Shown: positions 1 to 7,657 of the stretch, in pieces | How the letters are laid out: the number at the start of each line of letters is the position of its first letter | Numbering within the stretch: position 1 is the first letter of the stretch | From: Nocardioides sp. Root122 | GTDB lineage: Bacteria > Actinomycetota > Actinomycetes > Propionibacteriales > Nocardioidaceae | NCBI RefSeq assembly: GCF_001425025.1 | Contig: NZ_LMDE01000009.1 | Location: forward strand, 201,357 to 265,356 | Reading direction: 5' to 3' | DNA: 64,000 nucleotides | The notes under the pieces: generated by a model | Databases searched by the model: none | What the model was told of the DNA's origin: nothing | What the model saw: the letters and a program-made list of their open reading frames with translations, nothing else | Position numbers and translations under genes: made by a program

Positions 1-314
1 AGCCGCCCGTCACGGAGCCACCCGAGGTGCTCCCGACCACGGCGACCGCCTCGCCGGAGCCGAGCCAGGAGCCGTCCGAGGAGGTCGCGCCGGAACCGAG
101 CGCGCAGGCCGATGACACCGAGGTGCTCGGGGTCGAGGCGTCCCAGCCGCCGGCTCCTCCCGCGCAGGTGCCGACCGTCGTCGACGCGGGTCTCTCGGCG
201 GACACCGGCACCGGGGCCTCCCCGGCCCAGCAGTGGGGCGTGGTCCTCGCTGCGGTCGGCCTGGTGATGCTGGCTGCGGCTGGCGGAGTGCTGACCAGGT
301 CCCGACGCGGCTGA
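1..314 (+). CDS. C-terminal part of a cell-surface protein with a C-terminal membrane anchor (5' end outside window)
   Basis: The open frame enters from the left edge (first full codon at base 3) and stops at 312-314. The visible part is a Pro/Glu/Thr/Ala-rich stretch typical of a wall-spanning linker, then one hydrophobic helix beginning WGVVLAAVGLVML, then a basic RSRRG tail. That layout is a C-terminal anchor or sorting signal. No LPXTG is visible; the segment before the helix reads VVDAGLSADTGTG. The next gene is a sortase, so this protein is a candidate substrate, by inference from position and topology only. The N-terminal domains cannot be seen. Confidence 0.7.
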   Translation, partial: PPVTEPPEVLPTTATASPEPSQEPSEEVAPEPSAQADDTEVLGVEASQPPAPPAQVPTVVDAGLSADTGTGASPAQQWGVVLAAVGLVMLAAAGGVLTRSRRG

Positions 315-329
315 GACGCCCGGGGCGTC
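315..329 (+). terminator. Short hairpin just after the stop codon
   Basis: A 6-bp stem (GACGCC/GGCGTC) with a 3-nt loop begins at the base after the stop codon of the surface-protein gene. There is no T-tract, which is common for terminators in high-GC actinobacteria. It could equally be an mRNA-stabilising or attenuating structure before the sortase gene. Confidence 0.35.
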
Positions 330-383
330 ACCCGGCTCGGCGGGTCACGCCCCGACGTCGTGACCTCGGTGAAGGAGCGTGCC

Positions 384-1037
384 GTGCGACCTCGTCGCCT
401 CGTGCCACTCGCCCGCCGTACCGCACTGGTCGGCGGCGCGGTGGCACTCGTCGTCGTGACGGCGATGCTGCTCGGGGCTCGCTCCGGCGAGGTCCCCGCG
501 CCACCGGCTGCCGACACGTCGGCGGGCGTGGTCACCGGACAGCCCGCCACCCCTGCGCCGCCCCGCGATCCCTCCCGGACCGGGCACGACGCGGCGCCCG
601 GTACGCCCGTGGCGCTGCGCGTGCCTGCCCTGGGGCTGCGCGCGCCCGTGGTCGGCGTCGCGCTCGCCGCGGACGGCGCGCTGGTGCCGCCGGCCGACGC
701 GCGAGTGGTCGGGTGGTGGAGCGGGGGAGTGCGGCCGGGCAGCCGGCGAGGGGCAGCGCTGCTGACCGGGCACACGGTCCACGACGGGGCCGGGGTCTTC
801 GACGACCTGGCCCGGCTCGAGGTCGGCGACGCCGTCGAGGTCCTCACCCGTCGCCGCGTGCTCGACTTCAGGGTGTGGCAGGTCCGTGAGGTGACGAGGA
901 CCCGACTCGCGGCGAGCGCAAGCCGGCTCTTCGACCAGACGGGCGACGCCACGCTGGTCCTGGTGACGTGCAGCGACTGGGACGGCGTGCGCTACCTCGG
1001 CAACACGGTCGTGGTGGCCCGCGCCGAGGGGGAGTAG
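384..1037 (+). CDS. Class F-like sortase (membrane-anchored transpeptidase)
   Basis: Predicted 217-residue sortase joining surface proteins to the wall or to each other. An Arg-rich N terminus precedes one membrane helix (about residues 14-31), a Pro-rich stalk, and a sortase domain. The catalytic His lies in TGHTVHDG and the catalytic Cys in LVLVTCSDW; an Arg follows in GVRYLG. The short single-anchor form and spacing fit class F sortases. GTG 384 is preferred because AAGGAG lies 7 nt upstream; GTG 360 is in frame but has no Shine-Dalgarno. The preceding gene ends in a membrane anchor and is the probable partner. It converges with the tetR-type gene downstream. Confidence 0.82.
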   Translation: MRPRRLVPLARRTALVGGAVALVVVTAMLLGARSGEVPAPPAADTSAGVVTGQPATPAPPRDPSRTGHDAAPGTPVALRVPALGLRAPVVGVALAADGALVPPADARVVGWWSGGVRPGSRRGAALLTGHTVHDGAGVFDDLARLEVGDAVEVLTRRRVLDFRVWQVREVTRTRLAASASRLFDQTGDATLVLVTCSDWDGVRYLGNTVVVARAEGE

Positions 1038-1056
1038 GCCCCGGCAGTGCGTCGCC

Positions 1057-1737
1057 TCAGGTGCCGCGCAGCTGGCGCACGACTGCCAGCGCGTCGTCGA
1101 CCACGCCACGCACGAGCGGCAGCCGGGTCAGGCGGACGGATCGGTCGACCACCGGGACGATGCCGGCGACCAGGGTGCGCGTACGTCGCTGACCGGGGCT
1201 GTCGTCGTGCACCCAGAAGAGCACGACGCCCATGTGCAGCAACCAGAGCAGCTCGGGGAGCTCGTCCCGCAGTGCCGGCGCGACCTTGAGGTCCGAGCCC
1301 TCGACGGCACGGCGGAACAGCGAGGTGCTGGCCTCGCGTGCTGGCGCGGACTCGGCGGAGAACGGCGACAGGGGCGACCGGGGATCGGCTGCGTTGCGGA
1401 AGAACTGCACGCCGAAGTCGTGGAACGGCTCGGCCACCTCGATGAACGACTCCATCACCCCTCGGAGGCGGTCGGCGAACGAGGGCTGCTCGAGCGACTG
1501 CTCCGCCGCGGCCGCATGCTCGACCTGGATCTGGTCGTAGAACGCCTGCACGAGCTCCTCCTTGCCGGAGAAGTAGTAGTACGCGCTGCCCAGCGACACG
1601 CCTGCCTCGGTGGCGATCGCCCGCATGGTGGTGGCGTCGTACCCGCCGGCGCGGAACAGCGTCATCGCGGCGTCGACGATGCCGGCGCGGGTCTGCTCGG
1701 CCTTGGTCGTCCGTCCGGCCGTTCGCTCGTCAGGCAC
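1057..1737 (-). CDS. TetR/AcrR-family transcriptional regulator
   Basis: Dimeric one-component repressor of about 226 residues. The N-terminal HTH is clear: IVDAAMTLFRAGGYDATTMRAIATEAGVSLGS can be followed in segments, with AGVSLGSAYYYFSGKEEL as recognition helix and following turn. The C-terminal ligand-binding half is divergent and gives no ligand clue. GTG 1737 overlaps the end of the upstream membrane-protein gene by 8 bp, so the two are translationally coupled; GTG 1743 and 1746 are alternatives. A perfect 14-bp palindrome at 2293-2306, upstream of this pair and between it and acuC, is the obvious candidate operator, so autoregulation is likely (inference). Confidence 0.85.
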   Translation of the reverse strand: MPDERTAGRTTKAEQTRAGIVDAAMTLFRAGGYDATTMRAIATEAGVSLGSAYYYFSGKEELVQAFYDQIQVEHAAAAEQSLEQPSFADRLRGVMESFIEVAEPFHDFGVQFFRNAADPRSPLSPFSAESAPAREASTSLFRRAVEGSDLKVAPALRDELPELLWLLHMGVVLFWVHDDSPGQRRTRTLVAGIVPVVDRSVRLTRLPLVRGVVDDALAVVRQLRGT

Positions 1738-2248
1738 GCACACCACCCTGGGAGGCCGGCGGACGAGACGGCTGGAAGCCCGCGAGCCACCGGGCCATCG
1801 GACCGCCGAACAGGGAGGCGCCGCCGAGTGCGACCACCCACCACAGCACGTTCGTGCCCGACAGGGAACGGTCCGCCCCCTCCGCCAGGGCGGTGACCAC
1901 CACGGGCGCGGCCATGGTGAGCGGCGGGAGAACCAAGCCGAGCCGGTACGCCCGGTGCCTGGCGACCTCGCGGGACAGGTGCGATCCCACGAGGAAGGTC
2001 ATCTCGAGACCCACGACCAGGCCCACCGCCAGACCAGCGATCGCGCCGAAGAACCCGCCCAGCATCGCGATCGGTACGACGGCGCCGAGCGCCGCGACCG
2101 ATCCGTCAGCCCGGGCGAGCGTGACGTCGTCGGCGACCAGCGCCACCACGAGCAGCAGCACCGCGCCCGTCGCCGCCCCTGCCGCAGCCCCCAGCAGGCC
2201 GCCCATCGGCACCCACAGGACCTGCGGTCGCCAGCGGGGGACGTCCAC
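1730..2248 (-). CDS. Small polytopic membrane protein, unknown function
   Basis: Protein of 172 residues with about four hydrophobic segments: one around GGLLGAAAGAATGAVLLLVV, then AVVPIAMLGGFFGAIAGLAV, LPPLTMAAPVVVTAL and VLWWVVALGGASLFGG. No catalytic motif or familiar family was recognised. GTG 2248 is chosen because AGAGGAG lies just upstream; starts further up would extend into the operator region. Its 3' end overlaps the TetR gene, so the two form one transcription unit, and the membrane protein is the most likely regulated target. Confidence 0.72.
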   Translation of the reverse strand: MDVPRWRPQVLWVPMGGLLGAAAGAATGAVLLLVVALVADDVTLARADGSVAALGAVVPIAMLGGFFGAIAGLAVGLVVGLEMTFLVGSHLSREVARHRAYRLGLVLPPLTMAAPVVVTALAEGADRSLSGTNVLWWVVALGGASLFGGPMARWLAGFQPSRPPASQGGVRA

Positions 2249-2292
2249 GAGCGGCTCCTCTCGACTGTGTCCGGTGCACAGTGGCACAGGAA

Positions 2293-2306
2293 TTGAACAT
2301 GTTCAA
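2293..2306. promoter_or_regulatory. Perfect 14-bp palindrome TTGAACATGTTCAA in the divergent acuC / tetR-operon promoter
   Basis: The sequence is its own reverse complement and lies in the 107-bp divergent region (2249-2355), 45 bp before the membrane-protein start and 50 bp before acuC. It is AT-rich against very GC-rich surroundings. Size and position fit a TetR-family operator controlling the tetR operon and perhaps acuC (inference). Confidence 0.5.
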
Positions 2307-2355
2307 GACGGTCCGCTGGGCGGACAGGGCTGCGGGCGGGAGTAACGTCCGCCAC

Positions 2356-3537
2356 ATGGAGTGCGCGGGTCCCACGTCGGTCGTCTTCGACCAGACGCTG
2401 ACGGAGTACAACTTCGGCCCCACGCACCCGATGTCGCCGATCCGGGTCGACCTGACGATGCGGCTGGCGGAGGAGCTCGGTGTGCTCGACGGCATCAAGC
2501 GCGTCGACGCCCCCGTCGCGACCGACGAGCAGATCGCGACCGTCCACGACCAGGGGCTGATCGATGCCGTCACCCGAGCGGGCGCGACCCCCGGGTTCGA
2601 GGACGCCTCGCGCGGGCTCGGCACCGAGGACGACCCGGTGTTCCAGGACATGCACCTCGCCAGCGCTCACGTCGTGGGCGCCAGCCTCGAGGCGTTCCGC
2701 CAGGTGTGGAGTGGGGAGTCGCTGCACTCGGTGAACATCGCCGGCGGCCTCCACCACGCGATGCCCGACCGGGCCAGCGGCTTCTGCATCTACAACGACG
2801 TCGCCGTCGGCATCAAGCAGCTGCTCGCCGACGGGGTGGAGCGCGTGGCCTACGTCGACATCGACGTCCACCACGGGGACGGCGTCGAGAAGATCTTCTA
2901 CGACGACCCGCGGGTCCTGACCATCTCCCTGCACGAGACGGGGCAGATGCTCTTCCCCGGCACGGGGTTCCCGACCGACACCGGCGGCCCCGCGGCCGAG
3001 GGCAGCGCGGTCAACGTGGCGCTCCCGCCCGGCACCGCCGACGCCGGCTGGCTGCGCGCCTTCCATGCCGTCGTACCTCCGCTGCTGCGGGAGTTCGGTC
3101 CGCAGGTGCTGGTCACCCAGCACGGCTGCGACTCCCACATGAACGACCCGCTCGCCCACATGATGCTCAGCGTCGACGGCCAGCGCGCCGCCTACCTCGC
3201 GCTCCACGACCTCGCCCACGAGGTCGCCGACGGACGCTGGGTGGTCACGGGCGGCGGCGGCTACTCGGTGGTCGACGTGGTGCCGCGGGCGTGGACGCAC
3301 CTGCTCGCGATCGCCTCCGGGCGACCGCTCGACCCGACCACTCCGACGCCCCCGGGATGGCGGGCGTACGTCGAGGAGGTGCTCGGCGCCACCGCCCCGC
3401 ACCGGATGACCGACGGTCGCACGCCGGCCTACCGCGACTGGTCGGGCGGCTACGACCCGGAGACCTGGCTGGACCGCGCGATCCACGCGACGCGCATGGA
3501 GGTCTTCCCGCTCCACGGCCTCGACCCGCTGCCCTGA
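2356..3537 (+). CDS. acuC: AcuC-like histone deacetylase-family protein
   Basis: Zinc-dependent deacetylase fold of 393 residues, matching bacterial AcuC, which is known to deacetylate acetyl-CoA synthetase and so control acetate activation. Visible motifs are GGLHHA (H133/H134, catalytic His pair), DIDVHHGDG (zinc ligands near D170 and H172), HGCDSHMNDPL (later Asp ligand) and GGGGYS near the C terminus. ATG 2356 is chosen because the conserved fold starts there and TAACGT lies 7 nt upstream, suggesting a leaderless mRNA. An in-frame GTG at 2281 would place the palindromic operator inside the coding sequence. It is divergent from the TetR operon. Confidence 0.87.
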   Translation: MECAGPTSVVFDQTLTEYNFGPTHPMSPIRVDLTMRLAEELGVLDGIKRVDAPVATDEQIATVHDQGLIDAVTRAGATPGFEDASRGLGTEDDPVFQDMHLASAHVVGASLEAFRQVWSGESLHSVNIAGGLHHAMPDRASGFCIYNDVAVGIKQLLADGVERVAYVDIDVHHGDGVEKIFYDDPRVLTISLHETGQMLFPGTGFPTDTGGPAAEGSAVNVALPPGTADAGWLRAFHAVVPPLLREFGPQVLVTQHGCDSHMNDPLAHMMLSVDGQRAAYLALHDLAHEVADGRWVVTGGGGYSVVDVVPRAWTHLLAIASGRPLDPTTPTPPGWRAYVEEVLGATAPHRMTDGRTPAYRDWSGGYDPETWLDRAIHATRMEVFPLHGLDPLP

Positions 3538-3732
3538 CCCTGCTCGTCGTGCGCCCGGGCAAAGGGCCGGGACGGTAAAGAATCAAACCGACACGCCGCG
3601 AGTCCCACAAGTTTCTCTGGCATTCCTCTTCCCCACGCGTCACGCGAGCCCTAATGTCAGTCGAAGCGGCACGCCTGTGACGCCGGCGCGGAAGCCGGCG
3701 CCGTCGCCGCGAGAAGGATCGGTGCACACACC
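3538..3732. other. 195-bp intergenic region before the excisionase-type regulator gene
   Basis: No gene is seen. A rare AT-rich patch (GGTAAAGAATCAAACC, about 3573-3588) and a second one (ACAAGTTTC) suggest promoter elements. A 7-bp stem CGCCGGC/GCCGGCG with loop GCGGAA lies about 40 bp before the next start and would fold in its 5' leader. The potential ribosome site AAGGA is about 14 nt from the ATG, longer than usual. Confidence 0.4.
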
Positions 3733-3939
3733 ATGGCTGAGAACACCCCTGGCGACATGTCCGAGGCCCATTTCCTCACCATCGCCGAGGTCGCGGCCAA
3801 GATGCGCGTCTCCAAGATGACGGTCTACCGGCTCGTGCACGGTGGTGAGCTGCCCGCCGTCCGCGTCGGCCGCTCCTTCCGCGTCACCGAGGACGACGTG
3901 AACGAGTACCTCCGCAAGAGCTTCTACAACGCAGGCTGA
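3733..3939 (+). CDS. Excisionase-family (MerR-like winged HTH) DNA-binding protein
   Basis: A 68-residue protein that is almost only a winged helix: [20 protein letters not shown] is the HTH, followed by a wing ([21 protein letters not shown]). This is the excisionase-type DNA-binding domain, but no phage or integrase genes are near, so the role is chromosomal regulation, not excision. From memory, the order excisionase-type protein, bS22, epimerase, acyltransferase is conserved in actinobacteria (M. tuberculosis Rv0500A-Rv0502; a similar gene lies near bldN in Streptomyces). ATG 3757 is a possible alternative start. Its targets are unknown. Confidence 0.85.
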   Translation: MAENTPGDMSEAHFLTIAEVAAKMRVSKMTVYRLVHGGELPAVRVGRSFRVTEDDVNEYLRKSFYNAG

Positions 3940-4043
3940 GCCCGCCGGGGCCCACCCGGACGCGATTCCGCGCTGCACACCACTGCCAAGTAGGGTGTGC
4001 GGGGTCCGGCCGACGAGCGTCGGCCGAAAGGAAAGGTCTCACC

Positions 4044-4145
4044 GTGGGTTCTGTCATCAAGAAGCGGCGCAAGCGCATGGCCAAGAAGAAGCACCGCAAG
4101 CTGCTCAAGAAGACGCGCGTCCAGCGCCGCAAGCTCGGCAAGTAA
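4044..4145 (+). CDS. Small ribosomal protein bS22 (AURKAIP1/COX24 domain), 33 aa
   Basis: A 33-residue extremely basic peptide starting [19 protein letters not shown] and ending in QRRKLGK, with about 19 Lys/Arg. It matches the small actinobacterial protein found in mycobacterial 30S structures as bS22. The GTG start is preceded by GGAAAGG at good spacing. It sits between the excisionase-type gene and the epimerase gene (12 bp to the latter), the order expected from M. tuberculosis Rv0500B. Such short genes are often missed in annotation. The sequence is intact. Confidence 0.88.
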   Translation: MGSVIKKRRKRMAKKKHRKLLKKTRVQRRKLGK

Positions 4146-4157
4146 CACCCCTCGCCC

Positions 4158-5135
4158 ATGGGTCGGGTCGTGCTGGTCACCGGGATCTCCCGGGACATAG
4201 GGCGACGCTTCGCGCGCGCCGCGGCCGGCGACCCGTCCATCGAGCGAGTGATCGGGGTGGATGTCGTCCCCCCACGGGGGGACATCGGGGACGTCTCGTT
4301 CGTCCGCGCTGACATCCGCAACCCCGTCATCGCCAAGGTCCTCGCCAAGGAGGACGTCGACACCGTCGTCCACATGAGCGTGATCGCCACGCCCGGCTCG
4401 GCCGGCGGTCGCGGGACGATGAAGGAGCTCAACGTCATCGGCTCCATGCAGCTGCTCGCTGCGTGCCAGAAGTCGTCGACCGTCGAGCGCCTGGTCGTGA
4501 AGTCGACCACGACCGTCTACGGCTCGAGCCCGCGTGACCCCGCGATGTTCAGCGAGGACATGGGGCCCAAGCGCCTGCCCTCCTCCGGCTACGCCAAGGA
4601 CGTCTACGAGATCGAGGGCTACGTCCGCGGCTTCGCCCGCCGCCGCCCCGACGTCCGGGTCACCATGATCCGCGCGGCCAACGTCATCGGCCCGCTCGTG
4701 TCGAGCCCGCTGACCAACTACTTCCGGCTGCCGGTGGTCCCGCGCGTGCTGGGCTTCGACCCGCGCCTGCAGTTCCTCCACGAGGACGACCTGCTGCGGG
4801 TCCTGCGGCATGCCGTGACCAGCGGGACGCCCGGCACCTTCAACGTCGCCGGCGACGGGGTGCTGACCCTGAGCCAGGCCGTACGCCGCCTCGGGAAGCC
4901 GTCGGTGGCCATGCCCCGCTTCGCGGTGAGCCGCCTCGGTGCCGCCATGCGGCAGGCCCGCGTCTCGGACTTCTCACCCGAGCAGCTGGGCTTCCTCACC
5001 TACGGTCGAGGCGTGGACACGACCCGGATGCGCAGCCAGCTCGAGTTCGAGCCGAGGTTCACCACGGCCGAGGCCTTCGCCGACTTCTGCCGCGAGCTCG
5101 TGCCCGGCGAGCTGGAAGGAGCGGGTCGTGCCTGA
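4158..5135 (+). CDS. NAD-dependent epimerase/dehydratase (extended SDR)
   Basis: A 325-residue extended short-chain dehydrogenase. The N-terminal nucleotide motif is VLVTGISRDIGRRFA, a variant of TGxxGxxG with the middle Gly altered. The active site has a Ser/Thr-rich strand (VVKSTTTVYGSS) and SGYAKDVYE carrying the catalytic Tyr-x3-Lys. Sugar-nucleotide epimerases have this architecture, but the substrate is not evident. It resembles GalE2 (Rv0501) by position and length. Its end overlaps the acyltransferase start by 8 bp, so the pair is co-translated and probably acts in one lipid or glycolipid pathway (inference). Confidence 0.82.
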   Translation: MGRVVLVTGISRDIGRRFARAAAGDPSIERVIGVDVVPPRGDIGDVSFVRADIRNPVIAKVLAKEDVDTVVHMSVIATPGSAGGRGTMKELNVIGSMQLLAACQKSSTVERLVVKSTTTVYGSSPRDPAMFSEDMGPKRLPSSGYAKDVYEIEGYVRGFARRRPDVRVTMIRAANVIGPLVSSPLTNYFRLPVVPRVLGFDPRLQFLHEDDLLRVLRHAVTSGTPGTFNVAGDGVLTLSQAVRRLGKPSVAMPRFAVSRLGAAMRQARVSDFSPEQLGFLTYGRGVDTTRMRSQLEFEPRFTTAEAFADFCRELVPGELEGAGRA

Positions 5136-6336
5136 GGACGCCCGGGAGAACGCCCACGAGGACGCCGTGGTGATCCCGATCGGCACCGGTGGGCGTCCCG
5201 GCCGCGGCACCGGCAGGACTCGCCCCTCCTCCGCCGCGCGCAACCTGGCGCCGGCCGCCCGCAAGTCTCCCGCCGGCTCCTCCGCGAAGCCCGCCAAGGC
5301 TCCCGCCGCGAAGAAGGCGGGCGCGAAGGCTGCCCCGCCCCGGGCGACGCCCGTCGCCGAGGTCACGCCCGAGCAGGCGGCGCTCCCGGTCGAGGAGGCC
5401 GAGGCGCCGCGCGAGGCGACCCGGACCTCCGACCGCGGCCCCGGCATCCCCGTCGGCGACTGGCTCTCCGCCGCCCAGGGCGCTGCCCGCGAGGTGTTCG
5501 GTGACGACTGGGAGCGCCGCCTGGCCGAGCTGATGGCGTTCGTGCGCCGCCGGATCGAGGGCGACTACGAGGTCGACGACTACGGCTTCGACCGCGAGCT
5601 GACCGAGCGCTTCTTCATGGCCGCGCTGCGCCCGATCGCCGAGAAGTGGTTCCGGATCGAGGTGCGCGGCCTCGACAACATCCCGGCGGAGGGCGGCGCC
5701 CTCGTGGTGTCCAACCACTCGGGCACCGTGCCGCTCGACGGCCTGATGACCATGCTCACCGTGCACGACCACGCCCACCGGTTCCTGCGCCCGCTCGGTG
5801 CCGACCTCGTCTTCAAGCTCCCCGTGGTCAGCTCCCTGGCCCGCAAGGGCGGCGCGACCCTCGCGTGCATCGAGGACGCGGAGCGGATGCTGTCGGGTGG
5901 CGACCTCGTCGGGGTCTGGCCCGAGGGCTTCAAGGGGATCGGCAAGCCCTTCAGCGAGCGCTACAAGCTCCAGCGGTTCGGTCGCGGTGGCTTCGTGTCC
6001 GCAGCGCTGCGCACCGGGGTGCCGATCATCCCGCTCTCGGTGGTGGGTGCGGAGGAGATCTACCCGCTCGTCGGCAACATGCCCTCGCTCGCGCGGCTGC
6101 TGGGCGTGCCCTACATCCCGATCACGCCGTTCTTCCCGTGGCTGGGACCGCTCGGCATGGTGCCGCTGCCGTCCAAGTGGATCCTGGAGTTCGGCGAGCC
6201 GATCCGCACCGACTCCTACGACCCGGCCGAGGCCGACGACCCGATGCTGGTGTTCAACGTGACCGACCAGGTGCGCGAGACCATCCAGCACACGTTGTTC
6301 GCCCTGCTCCGCGATCGCGACGGCGTCTTCGGCTGA
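5128..6336 (+). CDS. Lysophospholipid acyltransferase-family protein (Rv0502-like)
   Basis: A 402-residue protein with a disordered Ala/Lys/Pro-rich N terminus (about residues 20-110) and a PlsC-type acyltransferase domain (about 170-390). The acceptor motif is SNHSGTVPLDG, so the His-Asp spacing is six residues rather than the classic four. A second motif, GVWPEGFKG, corresponds to the glycerol-phosphate-binding block, and GVPIIPLSVVGAEE to the later conserved strand. It probably transfers acyl groups to a lipid at the membrane face; the substrate is unknown. GTG 5128 has GGAAGGAG upstream and overlaps the epimerase gene. It converges with the DUF5667 gene. Confidence 0.8.
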   Translation: MPEDARENAHEDAVVIPIGTGGRPGRGTGRTRPSSAARNLAPAARKSPAGSSAKPAKAPAAKKAGAKAAPPRATPVAEVTPEQAALPVEEAEAPREATRTSDRGPGIPVGDWLSAAQGAAREVFGDDWERRLAELMAFVRRRIEGDYEVDDYGFDRELTERFFMAALRPIAEKWFRIEVRGLDNIPAEGGALVVSNHSGTVPLDGLMTMLTVHDHAHRFLRPLGADLVFKLPVVSSLARKGGATLACIEDAERMLSGGDLVGVWPEGFKGIGKPFSERYKLQRFGRGGFVSAALRTGVPIIPLSVVGAEEIYPLVGNMPSLARLLGVPYIPITPFFPWLGPLGMVPLPSKWILEFGEPIRTDSYDPAEADDPMLVFNVTDQVRETIQHTLFALLRDRDGVFG

Positions 6337-6348
6337 GCGAGCGGTCAA

Positions 6349-7578
6349 CTAGGGCAGGAGCCCGCCGGTCGCATCGGTGACCGTGTTGCCGGTCAGCCCG
6401 TCGACGGTCCCGGTCACCTCGCTGATGAGGCCGCCCGTGGCGTCGTCGACGGTGCTTGTGAGCCCGCCGAGCGCGCCGCCGGTGACGCCGTCGAGCTGGG
6501 TCACCACGTCGGTGGTGGTGTCGGTGACGGTGTCGACGGTCGTGTCGACCGTGTCCTTGACCTTGCCCGGCAGGGTGGGCTTGGTCGTCTCGGTCGGGTC
6601 GGGCAGGACGTCGGGGGTCTTGGTGGGGACCGCTCCGGTCGGCTGCACGGTCGTCGGCGTCTGCAGCACCTCGGGCACGGTGATGCCGGTGAGGTCCTGG
6701 CCCGACACCGGCGCGGCCGCGGTCTCGAGGGTGAGCTCGTCGGGGTCGAGCCCGGCCAGCAGGTCCTCCGGCGCGCTGGTCAGCAGGAACTCGGGCGTCG
6801 TGGTGATCCCGCCGTCACAGGTCGGGCACGCGTTGCTCGCCTCGATGTCGAGGTCGGTGAGCGTCCGGCCCGCCGCGAGGAGCTCGTCGCGAGCACTCTC
6901 GGGGAGCCGCCCCTGGAGGGACTCGAGCCGGTCGATGCTGGTCGCGGCGAAGTCGCGCGCGACCTGGACGTCGGCGGTGGAGCCCGTGACGTCGTACGAC
7001 GACAGGAGGCTGCGGACGCCGTCGCCGGACTGGCGGGTGAAGGTGTCGAGCGTGTCGGGCACGAGCGTCTCGGGGGCCTCGCCCGCCGCGATCCTCTCGA
7101 GCTCGGCCAGCCGCGTGTCGGCCTGGGCGAGCAGGGTGCGGCCGCGCGCCGCGTCGTCGCCGGCGAGGCGGACCTCGGCGGACTCGATCCCGCGCTTGAC
7201 GCCGTAGAGCGACTCGCCCGGCAGCGCGGTCTGCGCGGCGACGGCCATCGTGGCGGTGGCGCCGATCATCGCCGCCCCGCCGAGGAGCACCGCCACCCGA
7301 CGGTCGCGCCTGCGGGAGGCGGCCGGCATCGCGAGCCGGGACGGCGTCGTCGGCTGGCGCACCAGCACGGTGTCGGCCTCGGCCATCAGGCTCTCGCGCA
7401 GCGAGCTCACGAACTCCGCGCGGGGCGCCACCTCGGGCAGCGCGCGGAGGTCGGCGACGACCTCGAGGAGGGCAGCGAACCGTGCCGCATCACGCTCGTC
7501 GAGCGGTGCGTCGGGGCCTCGGGAGAGGAGTGCCTCGAACTCGTCGGCACGCCGGCGTGCCGAGAAGGCGGGTGTCAT
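6349..7578 (-). CDS. DUF5667-type single-pass membrane protein, probable RsbN-like anti-sigma factor
   Basis: A 409-residue protein. The cytoplasmic N terminus (1-90) contains LSRGPDAPLDERDAARFAALLEV-type helices like an anti-sigma domain. One membrane helix follows a basic cluster (ASRRRDRRVAVLLGGAAMIG). The extracellular part has the DUF5667 signature (LPGESLYGVKRGIESAEVRL), a CPTC pair, and a long Thr/Asp/Val-rich low-complexity tail with repeated TDT/VDTV and TGG motifs. It lies 79 bp downstream of the BldN-like sigma gene on the same strand. In Streptomyces the gene after bldN encodes its membrane anti-sigma factor RsbN, so that role is inferred from position and topology. Confidence 0.7.
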   Translation of the reverse strand: MTPAFSARRRADEFEALLSRGPDAPLDERDAARFAALLEVVADLRALPEVAPRAEFVSSLRESLMAEADTVLVRQPTTPSRLAMPAASRRRDRRVAVLLGGAAMIGATATMAVAAQTALPGESLYGVKRGIESAEVRLAGDDAARGRTLLAQADTRLAELERIAAGEAPETLVPDTLDTFTRQSGDGVRSLLSSYDVTGSTADVQVARDFAATSIDRLESLQGRLPESARDELLAAGRTLTDLDIEASNACPTCDGGITTTPEFLLTSAPEDLLAGLDPDELTLETAAAPVSGQDLTGITVPEVLQTPTTVQPTGAVPTKTPDVLPDPTETTKPTLPGKVKDTVDTTVDTVTDTTTDVVTQLDGVTGGALGGLTSTVDDATGGLISEVTGTVDGLTGNTVTDATGGLLP

Positions 7579-7657
7579 CGCGCTCGTCCTGTCTCACAGC
7601 TGGTGGGTCCTCCCACACAGGCGAACGAGCAGATGCGGGCGCGGGTTACGGGTGGGG

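Noticed and set aside
345-1109. Long minus-strand frame opposite the sortase gene
   Set aside because: It is His/Arg/Gly-rich with no domain, mirrors the codon bias of the plus-strand sortase gene and has no ribosome site. The same applies to other long antisense frames across hem, men and nuo genes.
3733-3939. Phage excisionase marking an integrated element
   Set aside because: No integrase, attachment repeat or phage gene is near, and the flanking order is conserved chromosomal synteny.
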